Assembly: GCA_947463665.1 (NCBI GenBank)
Contig: CANHUD010000074.1
Location: 1 to 9,505, forward strand
Length of the DNA: 9,505 nt
Direction: 5' to 3'
Source of the DNA: Sphingobacteriales bacterium
Lineage (GTDB): Bacteria; Bacteroidota; Bacteroidia; Chitinophagales; Chitinophagaceae
This document shows positions 6,822-9,505 of this stretch, piece by piece. The notes under the pieces were generated by a model. The model ran no database searches. It saw nothing but the letters and a program-made list of their open reading frames with translations, and was not told the origin of the DNA. The number at the start of each line of letters is the position of its first letter. Within the stretch, counting starts at the first letter, position 1. The translations under genes and the position numbers were made by a program.

Positions 6822-8081
6822 TCAGCCGAACAGATTGGTGATTCCTGCTTCCTGGCTATACTGTTTATCGCTGAAATTCAGGATTACCTGACTATGATTA
6901 CGATTTTTCAAAACCATATCAAGATACCTCTTGGAAACCACCACCAATTCTCCATGCCGCATGGCCTCTTCAAAGGTTTTTACTTTCAGATACAAATGCG
7001 CGAAATCAATTCTTACAGTCTCCATATTTAAATCCTCATCCCAAATTGAAATATCATCAATCCCCAACTCCAATAGACTGTTGAGAAGTTTCAATACCGG
7101 GCTTTCTCTTAGATCATCAGAATAATTCTTGAAGGTCAGACCAATGAGGGTTATCTTCTTTTTACCTGTTGATACAATTTGCTCATACAGCCGATTGATG
7201 TATTGCTCATTGCTGGGAATGAGGTTGTTTAGAATGGAAAAACTCCTATCAGATTTATTCAGTAAATGTTGCACTTCCCTTACATCCTTGGGTAGGCAAC
7301 TGCCTCCAAATGGCATTCCGGGCCTAAAGTAGCGGGAAGAAATATTTAATTTGTTGTCTGCGGTAAAGATTTTGTGCGCATCCTCCACATTTACTCCCAA
7401 ATCATTGGCAAGGCCAAAAATTTCATTGGCAAACACCACCTTCAAGGCGTGAAAGCTATTGTCTATATATTTAGAGTATTCCGCGGTTTTTAAATCGGTA
7501 ATAAACAAGGGGGCTTCCTTACACACATGCAATACCTCTGCAAGGCGTTGAATTTGCGAATGGCTATCACAACCAATTACACACCTGCCATACTCAAAAA
7601 AGTCCTTAACAGCACTTCCTTCTCTAAGGAACTCGGGGAAAAATAACGCAGTAACATCGGCAAATCCGGACAGATAATGATTGCAGATGGCTTCCGTTGT
7701 GCCCGGTGGAACTGTGCTTCTAAAAGCAATAAATTTTTTGTCTCCGGGATTCAGAAATCTGGCAATTTCAACAACGGCATTGTGAATGTAGCTAGTATTC
7801 ACTTCTCCATTGGGTTTGCTGGGAGTTCCAACGCATACAATTAACAGCTCTGCATTCTTTACCACTTCTCCGGGGTCAGAGGTAGCAATAATGAGACCCT
7901 TGCTCAATCCCTCGTGAAGCAGTTGGTCAATTTCGGGTTCAACAATGGGGCTCTTTCCTGCCTTTACCTGATCAACCTTGAAATTCTTTACATCTGTGCA
8001 GTAAACCTTATGGCCAAGCTTGGAAAAACAAGCAACATTTACAATTCCAACATAACCCAATCCTAAAATGCCGATATTCAT
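6822..8081 (-). CDS. Nucleotide-sugar 6-dehydrogenase, GDP-mannose dehydrogenase (AlgD)-like
   Basis: A complete 419-residue UDP-glucose/GDP-mannose dehydrogenase family member. It oxidises C6 of an NDP-hexose twice, using NAD, to the NDP-hexuronate. Visible features are the Rossmann motif GLGYVG (7-12), VGTPSKPNGEV (84-94), FPEFLREGSAVKDF (148-161), KYIDN (Lys204, Asn208) and the catalytic thiol in GGSCLPKD (Cys262, Lys265), then TFKNYSDDLRESP (316-328) in the C-terminal Rossmann domain. The segments NKLNISSRYFRPGMPFGGSCLPKDV and VGTPSKxNG are closer to my recollection of AlgD, the alginate GDP-mannose dehydrogenase, than to UDP-glucose dehydrogenases. GDP-mannose is therefore favoured, with UDP-glucose or a UDP-N-acetylhexosamine as alternatives. 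The start is preceded by an AT-rich stretch without Shine-Dalgarno sequence, 5 bp after the amidotransferase stop. The gene has visibly lower GC than the genes at 1-5 kb. Confidence 0.93.
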   Translation of the reverse strand: MNIGILGLGYVGIVNVACFSKLGHKVYCTDVKNFKVDQVKAGKSPIVEPEIDQLLHEGLSKGLIIATSDPGEVVKNAELLIVCVGTPSKPNGEVNTSYIHNAVVEIARFLNPGDKKFIAFRSTVPPGTTEAICNHYLSGFADVTALFFPEFLREGSAVKDFFEYGRCVIGCDSHSQIQRLAEVLHVCKEAPLFITDLKTAEYSKYIDNSFHALKVVFANEIFGLANDLGVNVEDAHKIFTADNKLNISSRYFRPGMPFGGSCLPKDVREVQHLLNKSDRSFSILNNLIPSNEQYINRLYEQIVSTGKKKITLIGLTFKNYSDDLRESPVLKLLNSLLELGIDDISIWDEDLNMETVRIDFAHLYLKVKTFEEAMRHGELVVVSKRYLDMVLKNRNHSQVILNFSDKQYSQEAGITNLFG

Positions 8082-8086
8082 TTTTG

Positions 8087-9505
8087 TTAATTTTTATTTA
8101 TTAAATACAGATTGATATCCATCCACAGTTTGGTAACCAGTTCATGACCTGCAGCAGTGTTTGCTGACTGTTGAAGAAATTCATCAGCACTCCTCGTGCC
8201 ATTCAACAAACTCCCTCTAAATTGGGTGCTTGAACACAAATCTGAAACCCATTCCCTAAGTTTGGAATTAACCCATTGAGCCACCGGACTGCTAATTCCA
8301 ATTTTTAATCGTCTCAACCGGATTTCCTCGGCCATTCTACCTTTCATAGCCTCTCGTAAAACCAATTTGTTGTAGCCGCTGCCTATTTTACTTTGTATTG
8401 GCAAGGAAAATTGATATGTAACAAGTCGCCAGTCCATGAATGGCATGCGAATTTCCACGCTATTCATCATTCCTGCCAGGTCAAAATTTCTGAATATATC
8501 AGGCAGGGTTTCTACAAATGTTTCATTGAAAACGATTCTGTCAGGGTAACTGAAGTGGCTGAAGTCATATGGTTCGCCTATGGGTTTCAGAACTGATGAA
8601 TTGCTGTATTCAGTGCGGTCAAACCCCTGCCGGCCCAATAGTTTCTTTGCTATAGCTTTCACTCCTGAAAAAGGAGACCGGGCCTGCTTCATTAGCATAT
8701 TCAGATTAGTCAATACGCGTTGCTGATCATGATCCGGGTATGTTGGAAAGATTACATTTCTGACCAAATCTGCATTTTGAAGATCTCGGGTCTTGTAATA
8801 ATACTGAAATAAATTGTATAGCATATCCCGGTAACCATAAAGCATCTCATCTACTCCATGTCCGTCAAGTGAAACAGTAATGCCATTTTCTCTCATGCCC
8901 CGGTAAATGCCGCTTATAGCCGTTATAGGTGAGGGATTCAACCCATCAAACATGATGGTGTCTTTGGTGATTTGCTCTGCAAGGTTTGGATAAACCTGAG
9001 GAAGGAAAAGTGCATCTCCGCCGGTATATTCAATGGCTTTTTCCGCAAAAGCCCTTTCGTCGTTCTCCAAGCCCGGAAAGGTAACCACCACAGCTTTTTG
9101 TGAATCTGCCGGAACCCGGTTCAGGTTGCCCTTTTTAAGCAACCCGTTTACCACGCTGTAAACACTACTTGAATCCAGTCCCCCGCTAAGTGCAGTGGCC
9201 ACCTTCACATCACTCACCAATCTGATTTTACAGGCGTCTTCAAACAACTCATAATATTGTTCAGCTTGTTCTTCTAAAGTTTTTGGAACCGAATTCCACA
9301 AATGGTTTTCTATGTTCCACCATCGCTTTTGCGCAAGCAAACCATCTTTTTTAACTATTGCGTAATGTCCAGGTAAAATGCTATAAATGTCCTTAAAAAT
9401 GGTATAACCTGAACCATGAATTCTACCTCCATCTGCCTGTAACTTGACCATTTTCTCATCCAGATTTCTGGTGTAACCGGTCAATTTCTTAAATGCACGG
9501 GTTTC
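8087..9505 (-). CDS. AsnB-like glutamine-dependent amidotransferase (5' end cut by window edge)
   Basis: The 472 visible residues cover the end of the N-terminal glutaminase domain (IFKDIYSILPGHYAIV, the segment before the interdomain linker) and the entire synthetase domain. The frame runs open to base 9505, so the start and the Cys2 nucleophile lie outside; the TTG at 9484 is not the start. The ATP-pyrophosphatase loop SGGLDSSS is at bases 9164-9187. DGHGVDEMLYGY (around 8831-8866) replaces the usual SGEGxDE, with His instead of Glu. KIGISSPVAQW near the C-terminus matches the family's KxGFxxPxxxW. Family enzymes activate a carboxylate with ATP and amidate it with glutamine-derived ammonia. 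Homologues in O-antigen and capsule loci (for example WbpS type) are thought to amidate uronic acids rather than make asparagine, which fits the dehydrogenase 5 bp downstream. Its stop at 8087-8089 sits in an AT-rich run. Confidence 0.9.
   Translation of the reverse strand, partial: ETRAFKKLTGYTRNLDEKMVKLQADGGRIHGSGYTIFKDIYSILPGHYAIVKKDGLLAQKRWWNIENHLWNSVPKTLEEQAEQYYELFEDACKIRLVSDVKVATALSGGLDSSSVYSVVNGLLKKGNLNRVPADSQKAVVVTFPGLENDERAFAEKAIEYTGGDALFLPQVYPNLAEQITKDTIMFDGLNPSPITAISGIYRGMRENGITVSLDGHGVDEMLYGYRDMLYNLFQYYYKTRDLQNADLVRNVIFPTYPDHDQQRVLTNLNMLMKQARSPFSGVKAIAKKLLGRQGFDRTEYSNSSVLKPIGEPYDFSHFSYPDRIVFNETFVETLPDIFRNFDLAGMMNSVEIRMPFMDWRLVTYQFSLPIQSKIGSGYNKLVLREAMKGRMAEEIRLRRLKIGISSPVAQWVNSKLREWVSDLCSSTQFRGSLLNGTRSADEFLQQSANTAAGHELVTKLWMDINLYLINKN

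Noticed and set aside
9482..9484. TTG at 9484 as the start of the AsnB-like gene
   Set aside because: The frame stays open to the window edge, and a start here would remove most of the glutaminase domain including its N-terminal Cys. The gene is cut by the window rather than truncated.
1..9505. Search for CRISPR arrays, tandem repeats, IS ends, tRNAs and terminators
   Set aside because: Coding sequence fills almost the whole window. No regularly spaced repeats, inverted-repeat ends, tRNA-like sequence or GC-rich hairpin followed by a T run was seen in any gap (the largest is 8 bp).

Overview
The window is a stretch of one bacterial surface-polysaccharide (capsule, O-antigen or exopolysaccharide) biosynthesis cluster. 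All nine genes lie on the minus strand, so transcription runs from base 9505 towards base 1. Neighbouring genes are separated by at most 8 bp or overlap (by up to 29 bp), which indicates a single polycistronic operon. There is no room for an internal promoter or terminator in any intergenic gap, and I see no RNA gene, mobile element, CRISPR array or long repeat. The first and last genes are cut by the window edges. The AT-rich, mostly Shine-Dalgarno-free gene junctions suggest a Bacteroidota member or relative, but this is only a guess.

Region A (about 5.6-9.5 kb, lower GC) holds, in transcription order: an AsnB-like glutamine-dependent amidotransferase (5' end missing), a nucleotide-sugar 6-dehydrogenase close to the GDP-mannose dehydrogenase AlgD, and a GT4-like (GT-B) glycosyltransferase. 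A 6-dehydrogenase next to an AsnB-like amidotransferase fits production of a uronic acid and its carboxamide in the glycan.

Region B (about 1-5.6 kb, higher GC) holds: a HAD-IA phosphatase, a two-domain membrane protein (polytopic GT-C-like glycosyltransferase fused to a cytoplasmic uridine-kinase/phosphoribulokinase-family P-loop kinase), a glycerophosphodiester-phosphodiesterase (GDPD) family protein with one metal-ligand Glu replaced by Gln, two divergent tandem sugar-1-phosphate-type nucleotidyltransferases, and a DPM1-like family 2 glycosyltransferase (3' end missing). Kinase, phosphatase, two nucleotidyltransferases and a GDPD-fold protein together suggest that an unusual phosphorylated small molecule (polyol, glycerate-like acid or sugar) is made, nucleotide-activated and attached to a glycan. 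The DPM1-like enzyme could make the polyprenyl-phosphate sugar donor that a GT-C enzyme uses. The substrates cannot be read from the sequence.

The most notable element is the GT-C/kinase fusion at 2838-4952 together with its phosphate-chemistry neighbours.
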